Shown here one piece after another: positions 42,163-51,191 of a stretch of DNA of 64,000 nucleotides. Source of the DNA: Saccharothrix violaceirubra (lineage in GTDB: Bacteria; Actinomycetota; Actinomycetes; Mycobacteriales; Pseudonocardiaceae); assembly GCF_014203755.1 (NCBI RefSeq), contig NZ_JACHJS010000001.1, forward strand, positions 7,130,001-7,194,000. The letters are read 5' to 3'. Every line of letters begins with the position of its first letter. Position 1 is the first letter of the stretch. The position numbers and the translations under genes are program-made. Under the pieces are notes generated by a model that ran no database searches, was not told the origin of the DNA, and saw only the letters and a program-made list of their open reading frames with translations.

Positions 42163-42705
42163 GTGCTCGAGTTCGCGATCCTCGGGCTGTTGCACGAGGC
42201 GCCCATGCACGGCTACGAGCTGCGCAAGCGCTTGCATGAGCTGCTGGGCGCGTTCCGCGCGTTCTCATATGGAAGCCTGTACCCCACGTTGCGCCGATTG
42301 CAACGTGACGGACTCATCGTCGAGGAAGTCCCCGACGACAACCGGTCGTGGGGCCGCCGCGCGCGCAAGGTCTACAAGCTCACCGCCGAGGGCAAGGAGC
42401 GGTTCGCCGACCTCCTGGCCAACGCGGGCCCGCAGACGTGGGACGACGACTCGTTCGGCGTCCACCTGGCGTTCTTCTCCCGCACGCCCGCCGAGATCCG
42501 GATGCGGATCCTGGAAGGGCGTAGGCGGCGGGTGGAAGAACGGCGCGAGGGCCTGCGTTCCTCGTTATCAGCCACCAGTGAACGGATCGACCGGTACACC
42601 CGTGAACTGCACCGGATGGGTCTGGACAGCACGGAGCGCGAGGTGCGGTGGCTCAACGAGCTGATCGCGCACGAGCAGGCCGAGCAGCGCGAGCGGGACG
42701 AATAG
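42163..42705 (+). CDS. PadR-family transcriptional regulator (Rv0047c-like)
   Basis: 180 residues from a GTG at 42163 with GGGGAGG 6 nt upstream. The winged helix is typical: [39 protein letters not shown] and [18 protein letters not shown]. The C-terminal helices ([34 protein letters not shown]) form the PadR dimerisation coiled coil. It precedes ino1 by 41 bp, the same pairing as Rv0047c-Rv0046c, so it probably belongs to the ino1 operon and may control it. Confidence 0.93.
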   Translation: MLEFAILGLLHEAPMHGYELRKRLHELLGAFRAFSYGSLYPTLRRLQRDGLIVEEVPDDNRSWGRRARKVYKLTAEGKERFADLLANAGPQTWDDDSFGVHLAFFSRTPAEIRMRILEGRRRRVEERREGLRSSLSATSERIDRYTRELHRMGLDSTEREVRWLNELIAHEQAEQRERDE

Positions 42706-42746
42706 CCCCTATGGGCACTGACGGAGAACAAGAAGGAGGACTCGGC

Positions 42747-43838
42747 ATGGGCGACAACCGCCGCACTGTTCGGGTGGCCATTGTCGGGGTCGGCAACTGC
42801 GCGGCGTCGCTGGTGCAAGGTGTCCACTACTACCGCGACGCCGACCCGGCCACCCCGGTGCCCGGTCTCATGCACGTCGAGTTCGGCGAGTACCACGTGC
42901 GCGACATCGAGTTCGTCGCCGCCTTCGACGTGGACGCGAAGAAGGTCGGCACCGACCTGTCCGACGCGATCGGCGCGAGCGAGAACAACACGATCAAGAT
43001 CGCGGACGTGCCGTCGCTGGGCGTGACCGTGCAGCGCGGCCACACGTTCGACGGGCTCGGCCGCTTCTACCGCGAGACGATCGAGGAGTCGCACGAGCAG
43101 CCGGTCGACGTGGTCGCCGCCCTGCGTGACGCCGAGGCCGACGTGCTGGTGTCCTATCTGCCGGTCGGCTCCGAGGAGGCGGACCGGTTCTACGCGCAGG
43201 CCGCGATCGACGCGGGCGTGGCGTTCGTCAACGCGCTGCCCGTGTTCATCGCCTCCGACCCGGTGTGGGCCGAGAAGTTCCGCGCGGCCGGCGTGCCGAT
43301 CGTCGGCGACGACATCAAGTCCCAGGTCGGCGCGACCATCACGCACCGCGTGCTGGCCAAGCTGTTCGAGGACCGGGGCGTCCGGCTCGACCGTACGATG
43401 CAGCTCAACGTCGGCGGCAACATGGACTTCCTCAACATGAAGGAACTGGAGCGCCTGGAGTCCAAGAAGGTCTCCAAGACCCAGGCCGTGACGTCGCAGG
43501 TCGACCGCGACCTCGGCGCCCGCAACGTCCACATCGGACCGTCGGACTACGTGGCGTGGCTCGACGACCGCAAGTGGGCGTACGTGCGGCTGGAGGGCCG
43601 GGCGTTCGGCGACGTGCCGCTGAACCTGGAGTACAAGCTGGAGGTCTGGGACTCCCCGAACTCCGCGGGCATCATCATCGACGCGGTCCGGGCCGCGAAG
43701 ATCGCCCTCGACCGGGGCATCGGCGGTCCGATCCTGTCGGCGTCGTCGTACTTCATGAAGTCCCCGCCGGTGCAGTACTCGGACTCCGAGGCGCACGAGG
43801 CCGTTGAGGCGTTCATCCGCGGCGACGTCGAGCGCTGA
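42747..43838 (+). CDS. ino1: Inositol-3-phosphate synthase
   Basis: 363 residues, ATG with AAGGAGGA 6 nt upstream. It converts glucose-6-phosphate to L-myo-inositol-1-phosphate with bound NAD+, the first step to phosphatidylinositol, PIMs and mycothiol. Visible motifs are the NAD-binding [16 protein letters not shown], then [31 protein letters not shown] and [12 protein letters not shown], all typical of the short actinobacterial form. It is second in an operon with PadR, and a strong terminator follows. Confidence 0.98.
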   Translation: MGDNRRTVRVAIVGVGNCAASLVQGVHYYRDADPATPVPGLMHVEFGEYHVRDIEFVAAFDVDAKKVGTDLSDAIGASENNTIKIADVPSLGVTVQRGHTFDGLGRFYRETIEESHEQPVDVVAALRDAEADVLVSYLPVGSEEADRFYAQAAIDAGVAFVNALPVFIASDPVWAEKFRAAGVPIVGDDIKSQVGATITHRVLAKLFEDRGVRLDRTMQLNVGGNMDFLNMKELERLESKKVSKTQAVTSQVDRDLGARNVHIGPSDYVAWLDDRKWAYVRLEGRAFGDVPLNLEYKLEVWDSPNSAGIIIDAVRAAKIALDRGIGGPILSASSYFMKSPPVQYSDSEAHEAVEAFIRGDVER

Positions 43839-43851
43839 CCTCGCCGGATCC

Positions 43852-43890
43852 GAAACCCCCTCGTTCCACGACGAGGGGGTTTCGGCTTTT
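43852..43890 (+). terminator. Strong terminator after ino1
   Basis: GAAACCCCCTCGT (43852-43864) pairs perfectly with ACGAGGGGGTTTC (43871-43883) around a 6-nt loop, followed by GGCTTTT. It begins 14 bases after the ino1 stop codon. Confidence 0.95.
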
Positions 43891-44041
43891 CCGGTGACGT
43901 TTCGGCGACGGTCGGCATACGTGCGGTGACCAGGCGGTTCCGGGTGAGGAGTTTCCCCGCCGTTCACTTCGAATAGGCGTGGAGTAGGGATGGCGCACCT
44001 ACGGTCGCCGAGTTCCCACCATGCGACTTGCGGAGGTCCGC

Positions 44042-46141
44042 GTGTCCTCATCCACCGAGCCGGGCCGGCGCCTGCTGCCCCTGCTGCCCAACCACCCCCT
44101 GGGTCGGTCGGCGATCACGTGCAAGTACCGCTGCGGCGACGCCTGCGCGCACGAGGCCCCGAACACGTCCGGCAACGCCTACTTCGGCGACGTCGTCGGC
44201 GAGGTCGTCCGGCGGCGCGGCCTGCTCAAGGCCGGTGCGGTGCTCGCCGTCGCGGGTGCCGGCGTCGGGCTCGTCGGCGCGGGGACGGCCGCCGCCGCGC
44301 CGTCGGCGCAGGCCCCGGTGCAGGACGCGGACGTCGAGATCGCCGGCGGTCGTCGTCGCGACGGCCTCAACTTCAAGGCCGTCGCGCCCAACACCGAGGA
44401 CCGGGTCGTCGTGGCCGACGGCTACGAGCACTCCGTCGTGATCCGGTGGGGCGACCCGGTCATCCCGGGCGCGCCCGCGTTCGACTTCGAGCAGCAGACG
44501 GCCGCCGCGCAGGCGCAGCAGTTCGGCTTCAACAACGACTTCTGCGGTCTCGTGCCGCTGCCGGGCCGCGCCAACCGGTGGCTCATGGTCAGCAACCACG
44601 AGTACACGACCGAAGAGTTCATGTTCCGCGACTGGGACGCCGCCAACCCCAAGCGCGAGCACGTCGAGATCGCCTGGGCCGCGCACGGCCTGTCCGTCGT
44701 CGTGGTGGAACGCGACCGGCGCAGCGGCAAGCTCCTGCCCCGGCTCGACCGGCACTACAACCGCCGCATCACGCTGACCACGCCGTTCAAGGTCACCGGC
44801 CCGGCCGCCGGGTCGAAGTACCTCAAGACCAGCGTCGACCCGACCGGCACCAAGGTGCTCGGCACGCAGAACAACTGCGCGGGCGGCGTCACGCCGTGGG
44901 GCACGATCCTGTCCGGCGAGGAGAACTTCAACCAGTACTTCGCCAACGGCAACACGGTCACCGACCCGGCCACCAAGGAGCGGCTGACCCGCTACGGCCT
45001 GGCGTCGGGCACGTCCACCCGCAAGTGGGAGCGCTTCGACAAGCGCTTCGACGTGGCGCAGGAGCCCAACGAGGTCAACCGGTTCGGCTGGATCGTCGAG
45101 ATCGACCCGCTCGACCCGACCTCGACGCCGGTCAAGCACACGGCGCTGGGCCGCTTCAAGCACGAGGGCGCGAACGTGATCATCGCCCGCGACGGCCGCG
45201 TGGTCGCGTACATGGGCGACGACGAGCGCTTCGATTACATGTACAAGTTCGTCTCGGACGAGAAGTACAAGCCGGGCAACAGCCGTTTCGCCCGTGAGCA
45301 CAACAAGAAGCTGCTCGACAAGGGCACGCTCTACGTCGCCAAGTTCACCGGCGACAGCCCGGCCGCCGAGATCGACGGCACCGGCAAGCTCCCGGCCGAC
45401 GGCGAGTTCGACGGCACCGGCGAGTGGATCCCGCTGGCGCGCAACGACAAGTCGTTCGTGCCCGGCTTCACCGCCGAGGAGGTCTACGTCTTCACGCGCC
45501 TGGCCGCCGACAAGGTCGGCCCGACGAAGATGGACCGCCCCGAGGACGTCGAGCCCAACCCGCGCAACCGCCGCGTGTACGCCGCGCTCACCAACAACAC
45601 CGACCGCGGCAAGGCCGGCAAGGAGGGCGCGACCGAGATCAACCCCCGGCTGGGCAACAAGCACGGCCACGTGCTCGAGCTGGAGGAGCGCCGCGGCGAC
45701 AACACGGCCACGACGTTCACGTGGAAGCTGCTGCTGGTCTGCGGCGACCCGACCTCGGCCGACACGTACTTCGGCGGCTACGACAAGACCCAGGTCTCGC
45801 CGATCTCGTGCCCGGACAACGTGGCGTTCGACTCGCACGGCAACCTGTGGATCTCCACGGACGGCAACGCCCTGAAGTCCAACGACGGCCTGTTCGCCGT
45901 CCCGGTCGAGGGCAGGTACCGCGGCCACGTGAAGCAGTTCCTGACCGTGCCCAAGGGGGCCGAGACCTGCGGCCCGTGGATCGAGGACGACTTCGTGCTC
46001 GTGTCGGTGCAGCACCCGGGCGAGATCGACGGCGCCTCGGCGAACAACCCGCTGTCGCACTGGCCCGACGGCGGCACCTCCCAGCCCCGTCCCGCCGTGG
46101 TCGTGAGCTGGCGCAAGGACCGCGGCCGAGTCTGCGGCTGA
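44042..46141 (+). CDS. PhoX-type (DUF839) secreted alkaline phosphatase
   Basis: 699 residues from a GTG at 44042 with GGAGG 6 nt upstream; an ATG seven codons earlier is the alternative. A cytoplasmic leader with four Cys/His (CKYRCGDACAHE) precedes a Tat-type signal VVRRRGLLKAGAVLAVAGAG (~residues 55-80). The mature part has PhoX motifs: GFNNDFCGLVPLP, WLMVSNHEYTTEEFMF, NNCAGGVTPWGTILSGEEN, DDERFDYMYKFVSDEKY and SPISCPDNVAFDSHGNLWIS. PhoX uses Ca and Fe to hydrolyse phosphate esters outside the membrane and is often phosphate-regulated; no clear Pho box is visible here. Confidence 0.9.
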   Translation: MSSSTEPGRRLLPLLPNHPLGRSAITCKYRCGDACAHEAPNTSGNAYFGDVVGEVVRRRGLLKAGAVLAVAGAGVGLVGAGTAAAAPSAQAPVQDADVEIAGGRRRDGLNFKAVAPNTEDRVVVADGYEHSVVIRWGDPVIPGAPAFDFEQQTAAAQAQQFGFNNDFCGLVPLPGRANRWLMVSNHEYTTEEFMFRDWDAANPKREHVEIAWAAHGLSVVVVERDRRSGKLLPRLDRHYNRRITLTTPFKVTGPAAGSKYLKTSVDPTGTKVLGTQNNCAGGVTPWGTILSGEENFNQYFANGNTVTDPATKERLTRYGLASGTSTRKWERFDKRFDVAQEPNEVNRFGWIVEIDPLDPTSTPVKHTALGRFKHEGANVIIARDGRVVAYMGDDERFDYMYKFVSDEKYKPGNSRFAREHNKKLLDKGTLYVAKFTGDSPAAEIDGTGKLPADGEFDGTGEWIPLARNDKSFVPGFTAEEVYVFTRLAADKVGPTKMDRPEDVEPNPRNRRVYAALTNNTDRGKAGKEGATEINPRLGNKHGHVLELEERRGDNTATTFTWKLLLVCGDPTSADTYFGGYDKTQVSPISCPDNVAFDSHGNLWISTDGNALKSNDGLFAVPVEGRYRGHVKQFLTVPKGAETCGPWIEDDFVLVSVQHPGEIDGASANNPLSHWPDGGTSQPRPAVVVSWRKDRGRVCG

Positions 46142-46357
46142 GCACTTCCCGGCCGTGCCCGAAACACGGCCACGCGAGGTCCCCGGGCCGGGCGAAGACC
46201 GCCCGGCCCGGAGGCCGTCCCATCCCCACGAACACCCGACTCCGCCGCGGCGCAGAACGCGCGCCCTTCCTCCTCGGCGGCCTGCCCGGCGGCGAGCGCC
46301 GCTTTTGATCTCTTGACCCGACAGGGAATTCCGGACGCCCGTTAAGGTCCCCCCCCC

Positions 46358-47044
46358 ATGACCCGCCCCGTCGCCCTGATCACCGGCGCTTCCCGCGGCA
46401 TCGGCGCGGCCGTGGCCCGCGCCCTGGCCCCGACGCACGACCTGCTCCTCGGTGGCCGCGACCTCACCGCGTTGACCACCCTCGCGAACGAACTGCCCGG
46501 CGCCCGCCCGTGGCCGGTCGAACTGACCGACACCGAAGCGCTCGAAGCCGCGGTGTTCATGGTCGACCGCCTGGACGTGCTGGTGCACAGCGCCGGCATC
46601 GCCGAACTGGGCCCACTCGCCTCCGCGTCCGCCGAGACCTGGCGCCGAACGCTGGAGATCAACGTCGTGGCGGTCGCCGACCTGACCCGCCTGGTACTCC
46701 CGAAACTCCGCGAGTCCGCCGGCGACGTAGTGCTGATCAACTCCGGCGCCGGCCTCCAGGCCAACCCCGGCTGGGGCGTGTACGCGGCGAGCAAGTTCGC
46801 GCTGAGGGCGTTCGGAGACGCGTTGCGTGCCGAAGAGCCCAAGATCCGCGTGACGTCCGTCCACCCCGGCCGCACCGCCACCGACATGCAACGCGACGTG
46901 CGGGCCCAGGAAGGCGCCGAGTACGAGCCGGAGAACTACATCGACCCGGCCTCCGTCGCGGACGCCGTGAAGACCGCCGTCCTGGCCGGACCGGACGCCC
47001 ACGTGACGCAGGTGGTCGTCCGGTCACGACCACGCGCTCAGTAA
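46358..47044 (+). CDS. Short-chain dehydrogenase/reductase
   Basis: 228 residues. Classical SDR motifs are present: LITGASRGIGAAVARAL for the cofactor, LVHSAGI (NAG-like), LINSGAG with the catalytic Ser, and YAASKFALRAF (YxxxK). The start ATG is immediately preceded by a run of nine C residues. The substrate is unknown. Its 3' end overlaps the convergent split-barrel gene by 7 bp. The gap 46142-46357 after the phosphatase holds no ORF I trust. Confidence 0.92.
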   Translation: MTRPVALITGASRGIGAAVARALAPTHDLLLGGRDLTALTTLANELPGARPWPVELTDTEALEAAVFMVDRLDVLVHSAGIAELGPLASASAETWRRTLEINVVAVADLTRLVLPKLRESAGDVVLINSGAGLQANPGWGVYAASKFALRAFGDALRAEEPKIRVTSVHPGRTATDMQRDVRAQEGAEYEPENYIDPASVADAVKTAVLAGPDAHVTQVVVRSRPRAQ

Positions 47045-47457
47045 CGCCTGAACTCCTCGACGGCCAGACCCGGCCGCCACAACCGGATGAGCAGGTGCTT
47101 GCCGTCCTCGCCGAGGGCCGTGTGCACGACCTCGGCGAGGTCGAAGCGGAACAGGTGACTGTCCCCTTCGGCGAGCAGTTCGACGGCGACGCCGGAGATC
47201 TTGGCGTCGCCGCCTTCTGCGGGCGTGGAGTGCAGCGCGAAACGACCGTCCCGCGCCAAGTCCTGCGCTTTGCGCGCCCCGAGCATGGACCCGAACGTCA
47301 GGTCCGCGCCCTGGAACGCCACCTCGACACCGCTGACCCGGGGCGAACCGTCCCGGCGCAGCGTGGCCAGGACGTGGCCGCGCGACGCCAGGAAGATCCG
47401 CCTGACCTCGGTCGCCAACCCGCCGGCCTCGTCCTCGAAGCGCTGCCAAGTAGCCAT
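47038..47457 (-). CDS. Pyridoxamine 5'-phosphate oxidase-like split-barrel flavoprotein
   Basis: 139 residues, the size of single-domain FMN/F420 split-barrel proteins. The N-terminal strand pair LASRGHVLATLRRDGSPRVSG and LTFGSMLGARKAQDLARDGRFAL are family landmarks. Which flavin it uses (FMN or F420) cannot be read with confidence. It overlaps the SDR gene tail by 7 bp in convergent orientation, and the amidohydrolase gene lies 26 bp upstream on the same strand. Confidence 0.85.
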   Translation of the reverse strand: MATWQRFEDEAGGLATEVRRIFLASRGHVLATLRRDGSPRVSGVEVAFQGADLTFGSMLGARKAQDLARDGRFALHSTPAEGGDAKISGVAVELLAEGDSHLFRFDLAEVVHTALGEDGKHLLIRLWRPGLAVEEFRRY

Positions 47458-47483
47458 CGGGTCAGCATGCCGCGCGGGGTCGG

Positions 47484-48785
47484 TCAGCGAAGGCGCTTCG
47501 CCACTTCCCGCACGCCCGCCTGCGCCTCGTGCCGGTCGACGCGCGTGGTCTCGCCCGCCTCGACGACCTGCTCGCCCGCGACCCAGACGTCCTTGACCCG
47601 GCGCGTTCCGGTCGCCCAGAGGAGGTTGGCCAGGAGCTGGTCGTCGGAGGCGTCCAGGCCGGTGGCGAACGCCGGGTCGTCCACGTCGACGTGCACGATG
47701 TCCGCCCAGCGGCCGGGTTCCAGGGCGCCGAGGTCGTCACGGCCCAACGCGGCGGCGCCGCCCCGCGTGGCCAGCAGCAGGGCGTCGGCGGCACGCATGG
47801 CCGTCGCGTCGAGCGTCGTGACGCGGGACAGCAGCGCGGCGAGCCGGGCCTCCTCGAACAGGTCGAGGTCGTCGTTGGACGCCGGACCGTCCGTGCCCAG
47901 GCCGACGGCGACGCCCGCGTCCAGGTAGCTGCGCAGCGGCGCGATGCCGGACGCGAGCTTGGTGTTCGAGCCGGGGCAGTGCGCGATGCCGACGCCGTGC
48001 TTCGCGTAGATCCGCACGTCCTCGGGCGTGAGGTGGACCGAGTGCGCGGACAGCACGCGTCCGCCCAGCACTCCGGCCGCCTCCAGCAGCCTGGGCACCG
48101 AGCCGTGCGATTCGCGCTGGGCCAGGTCCTCCTCGGGCGACTCGGCGACGTGGATCTGGAGCAGGGCGCCCCGGTCCCGGGCCTCGTCGGCGACCTCGCC
48201 CAGCGCTTCGGGCGTGAGGATGTACGCGGAGTGCGGGCCGTAGCTCAGCTCGATGCGCTCGTGCGGTCCGAACCGCAGGCCGTCGGCGTCGATCCAGCGG
48301 GTGATCTCGTCGGTCATCGGCCGCCAGGGCAGGCCGGGCAGGTCCATGATCGCCGCGCCGAACAGGACGCGGGAACCGGCCGCGAGCACGGCGTCGACGA
48401 GCTGTTCGCCGTGGAAGTACATCTCGGCGCTGGTGGTCACGCCGTTGCGCAGCATCTCGACGGCGCCGAGGAGCTGGCCGGTCCGGATGTCCGCGGGCTT
48501 GAGCTTGGCCTCGGCCGGCCACATGGCCTCGCGCAGCCAGCGCAGCAGCGGCAGGTCGCCGCCGAGTCCGCGCATCAGCACCATCGGGCTGTGCGCGTGG
48601 GTGTTGACCAGGCCGGGCAGGAGGATGCCGGTGACCTCGCGGACCTCGCCTGCGAACTCCGGCGCGTCCGCCCTGGGCCCGACGTGGGCGATCCGCCCGT
48701 CGACGACGTCGACGACCGCGTCGCGCAGGACCGAGCACTCGGGATCGCAGGGCAGGACAAGGGGGGCGTGGAGGCGCAGCAGCAT
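47484..48785 (-). CDS. Amidohydrolase, TRZ/ATZ/MtaD-type deaminase
   Basis: 433 residues from the ATG at 48785 (MLLRLHAPLVLPCDPE). Forty more upstream codons are open but are made of 22-bp repeat sequence. Metal ligands of subtype III amidohydrolases are visible: HxH in LVNTHAHSPMV, His in QIHVAESPEED, His in LSAHSVHLTPED and Asp in GLGTDGPASND. Members deaminate S-adenosylhomocysteine, 5'-methylthioadenosine, guanine or triazines. Sequence alone does not decide among these. Confidence 0.88.
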   Translation of the reverse strand: MLLRLHAPLVLPCDPECSVLRDAVVDVVDGRIAHVGPRADAPEFAGEVREVTGILLPGLVNTHAHSPMVLMRGLGGDLPLLRWLREAMWPAEAKLKPADIRTGQLLGAVEMLRNGVTTSAEMYFHGEQLVDAVLAAGSRVLFGAAIMDLPGLPWRPMTDEITRWIDADGLRFGPHERIELSYGPHSAYILTPEALGEVADEARDRGALLQIHVAESPEEDLAQRESHGSVPRLLEAAGVLGGRVLSAHSVHLTPEDVRIYAKHGVGIAHCPGSNTKLASGIAPLRSYLDAGVAVGLGTDGPASNDDLDLFEEARLAALLSRVTTLDATAMRAADALLLATRGGAAALGRDDLGALEPGRWADIVHVDVDDPAFATGLDASDDQLLANLLWATGTRRVKDVWVAGEQVVEAGETTRVDRHEAQAGVREVAKRLR

Positions 48786-48814
48786 GATCCCGATACTGCC
48801 CGGCTTCCCCCGGC

Positions 48815-48972
48815 CTCGCGAGTCTTTACTCGCCCGAGTGCGTGTTCCGGTGGCGCCTGAACGCACAACTCGCGGTGTCTGAGTGCACAACTCGCGGTGT
48901 CCCAACGCATAACTCGCGCGTTCACGGGCGCGACGTCACTCGACCGTGGGTGCCTGAGTGGAGGACTCGCGC
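48815..48972. repeat. 22-bp repeat family, locus 3 (mixed orientation)
   Basis: Three contiguous 22-bp units in reverse orientation occupy 48854-48875, 48876-48897 and 48898-48919. A fourth lies at 48951-48972 after a 31-bp diverged stretch. A degenerate reverse unit (48836-48853) and a forward-type unit (48815-48836) lie on the left. The array fills the 189-bp gap between the orphan kinase and the amidohydrolase gene and ends 2 bp from the kinase stop codon. Confidence 0.9.
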
Positions 48973-48974
48973 GA

Positions 48975-50138
48975 TCAGGTGGTGAGGGGGAGGGCGGCGC
49001 GGACCTCCCAGCCGCCGGCGGGACGGGGTCCGGCGTGGAACGTGCCGCCCAGCAACGCCACGCGTTCGCGCATGCCGACCAGGCCGTAGCCGCCGGACCC
49101 GCCGACGGGCGCGGAGCGTTGCGCACGCCCGTCGTCCAGCACGACCACGTGCACGACGTCGTCCACCAAGGTGACCGAAACCTCCACAGTGGACACAGAC
49201 TCGGCGTGCTTGCGCGTGTTGGTCAAGGACTCCTGGACCAGCCGCAGCACCGAGCGCCCCAACGAGGGCGACACCACCGCGGGCAGGTCCACGTGCAACC
49301 GCGCCGGTTGCCCGGACGACGACACCACCTCCCGCACGTCGGCGGCCAGGTCGCTGGTCGCGGCCGGCGCGTCCGCCTCGGTGCCGCGCAACGTCCCCAC
49401 GAGCCGGCGCATCGCGGTCAACGCCTCGTTCCCGCTGCTGACGATCACCGGCAGCACCCGTGGCGCGGCGTCGGGCACCGCCTGCGCCGCCTGGGCGTGG
49501 ACCACGATCCCGGTCACGTAGTGCGCCACGACGTCGTGCAACTCGCGGGCCAATGCCATCCGCTCCGCGTTCTGCGCCGCCGCCACCTCCGCGCGCACGG
49601 CCGTCGCCCGTTCCCGGTCGCGGGCGCGGAAGTACAGGCCGGTGCCGACGGCGATCAGGAGCATGAGCCCGCTGGCGGTGAGTTCCTGCCACAACGCGGG
49701 CCCGTCGTACTCGTACCGCTCGTAGTAGCGCGCCCAGTAGTCGGGGCGCAGCCACGTCGTCGCCACGACCGCGGCCACCACCGCCGCCGTGCCGAGCACC
49801 GCGCGCACCGGCCGGGCCGACCGCACCAAGATCGCGATCACGGCCATCGCCGCACCGCCCTCGGTCACCACGATCCGGCCGATCAACGGCGGCGAGGCGA
49901 CGTCGTCGACGACCCGCAGCAGCAACGAGGACGCCACCAGCGCCGACGCGACGGCCAGCGCCGCGTCGAACGGCCGCCGGGGCGCGATCACGGCGATCGC
50001 GCACGCGACCAGCGACCCGGGCAACTGCCACCAGCTCGCCTCGCTGACGGTCTCGCCGCCGAGGAAGAAGAGCAGGGCGAGGACGAGCGGCCACTGCCGG
50101 CGGGCCAGGGTGCGCCAGTCGAGGTCGGTGCTCTCCAC
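48975..50138 (-). CDS. Orphan NarL-type sensor histidine kinase
   Basis: 387 residues. About five transmembrane helices occupy residues 15-165, with a short linker (RARDRERATAVRAEVAAAQ). The HisKA_3 helix has the phospho-His in ALARELHDVVAHYVTG; the HATPase domain has VQESLTNTRKHAE (N box) and GSGGYGLVGMRERV (G2). A normal D-x-G G1 box is replaced by VVLDDGRAQRSAP, a shortened form. No response regulator gene is adjacent: the neighbours are the amidohydrolase gene and a tiny divergent ORF. Confidence 0.88.
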   Translation of the reverse strand: MESTDLDWRTLARRQWPLVLALLFFLGGETVSEASWWQLPGSLVACAIAVIAPRRPFDAALAVASALVASSLLLRVVDDVASPPLIGRIVVTEGGAAMAVIAILVRSARPVRAVLGTAAVVAAVVATTWLRPDYWARYYERYEYDGPALWQELTASGLMLLIAVGTGLYFRARDRERATAVRAEVAAAQNAERMALARELHDVVAHYVTGIVVHAQAAQAVPDAAPRVLPVIVSSGNEALTAMRRLVGTLRGTEADAPAATSDLAADVREVVSSSGQPARLHVDLPAVVSPSLGRSVLRLVQESLTNTRKHAESVSTVEVSVTLVDDVVHVVVLDDGRAQRSAPVGGSGGYGLVGMRERVALLGGTFHAGPRPAGGWEVRAALPLTT

Positions 50139-50308
50139 GACAGGTCACGGTAGGTCCTCGGGGATGACGCGTCGTCCGACCGGGGTACCGAGTTCGGGTC
50201 AACCCGAGGGAGGACCCGAACGCCGTGCGATACACCCCGCCGGCCGATGTCCGACGACCCGACGCGGAGCGACTCTGGAGTCACGTCGGAGAACGGAAGG
50301 AGAACGCC

Positions 50309-50407
50309 ATGGTGACGCAGGTGGTGACGTGGGCCGGAGCGGTGCTCGGCCTGCTCGTCCTGGTGCTGATGGCGCTGTCGGGCGTGTTCGTGGACTCGCA
50401 GCGCTAG
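50309..50407 (+). CDS. 32-residue single-helix membrane peptide
   Basis: The short ORF starts at an ATG (50309) with GGAAGGAG 6 nt upstream, a better start than the in-frame GTG at 50225. It encodes one hydrophobic helix (TWAGAVLGLLVLVLMALSG) with a short polar tail. It lies alone between two minus-strand genes, in the promoter region of the orphan kinase. A role is unknown; a kinase-associated small membrane protein is speculation. Confidence 0.55.
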   Translation: MVTQVVTWAGAVLGLLVLVLMALSGVFVDSQR

Positions 50408-50461
50408 TGGTCCCCGCGGTCGCCGTCGGGGAAGCGGCGGACCGCTCCTCCCGGGTCGGGG

Positions 50462-51169
50462 TCAGCCCTCGACCCGGGTGAACATCAGGTCGTGGCTCAC
50501 GCGGTCCTCCTCGACCGCGCGCTGCTCGAATTTCGTCACGGGCCGCCAGTCGGGTCGCGGTGCCCAGCCGTCGTGCAGGTTGCGCAGCAGCGGTTCGGCC
50601 GAGCACACGGCGAGCATCTGGTCGGCGTAGTGCTCCCAGTCGGTGGCCAGGTGCAGCGTGCCGCCGACCCGCAGCCGGCCGGCGAGCAGCCGCACGAACC
50701 CGGGCTGCACGAGCCGGCGCTTGTGGTGCTTCTTCTTGGGCCACGGGTCGGGGAAGAAGATCCGCACCCCGTCGAGCGTGCCGGGTTCGACGTGCTCGGT
50801 GAGCAGGTCGACGGCGTCACCGCGCAGGACGCGCAGGTTCGTCGCCTCCAGCGCCTCGGCGCGCATGAGGAGCTGCGCCAGGCCGGGCTTGTAGACCTCG
50901 ACGGCCACGTAGTTGAGTTCCGGCGCGGCGGCGACGAGCCGCGACGTGGTCTCGCCCATGCCGGAGCCGATCTCCAGCAGCACGGGCGCCTCGCGCCCGA
51001 ACCACGCCGCGAAGTCGACGGGACCGTCCGGGAGCGCCTTGACCTCACGGCCCAGGCGCTCCCAGTGACGGTCCCAGGCCCGCTCCTGGCCCACCGTCAT
51101 GCGTTCGCCGCGTTGCACGTAGCTGACGACGGAACGGTGGAAGGGCGGGGTCTGCCGGCTGGACGTCAC
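50462..51169 (-). CDS. trmB: tRNA (guanine-N7-)-methyltransferase
   Basis: 235 residues from a GTG at 51169. It methylates G46 of tRNA at N7 using S-adenosylmethionine. The motif I SAM loop LLEIGSGMGETTSRLV and the TrmB signature FFPDPWPKKKHHKRRLVQPGF are intact, followed by LHLATDWEHYADQML. The C-terminal TKFEQRAVEEDR is also typical. It lies 22 bp downstream of the 193-residue hypothetical gene on the same strand, probably in one transcript. Confidence 0.95.
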   Translation of the reverse strand: MTSSRQTPPFHRSVVSYVQRGERMTVGQERAWDRHWERLGREVKALPDGPVDFAAWFGREAPVLLEIGSGMGETTSRLVAAAPELNYVAVEVYKPGLAQLLMRAEALEATNLRVLRGDAVDLLTEHVEPGTLDGVRIFFPDPWPKKKHHKRRLVQPGFVRLLAGRLRVGGTLHLATDWEHYADQMLAVCSAEPLLRNLHDGWAPRPDWRPVTKFEQRAVEEDRVSHDLMFTRVEG

Positions 51170-51191
51170 GGGCGTACAGCCTAAATGGTGG

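Noticed and set aside
44048..47002. A 984-codon minus-strand frame across phoX and the SDR
   Set aside because: It spans two well-supported plus-strand genes and has shadow-type composition without motifs.
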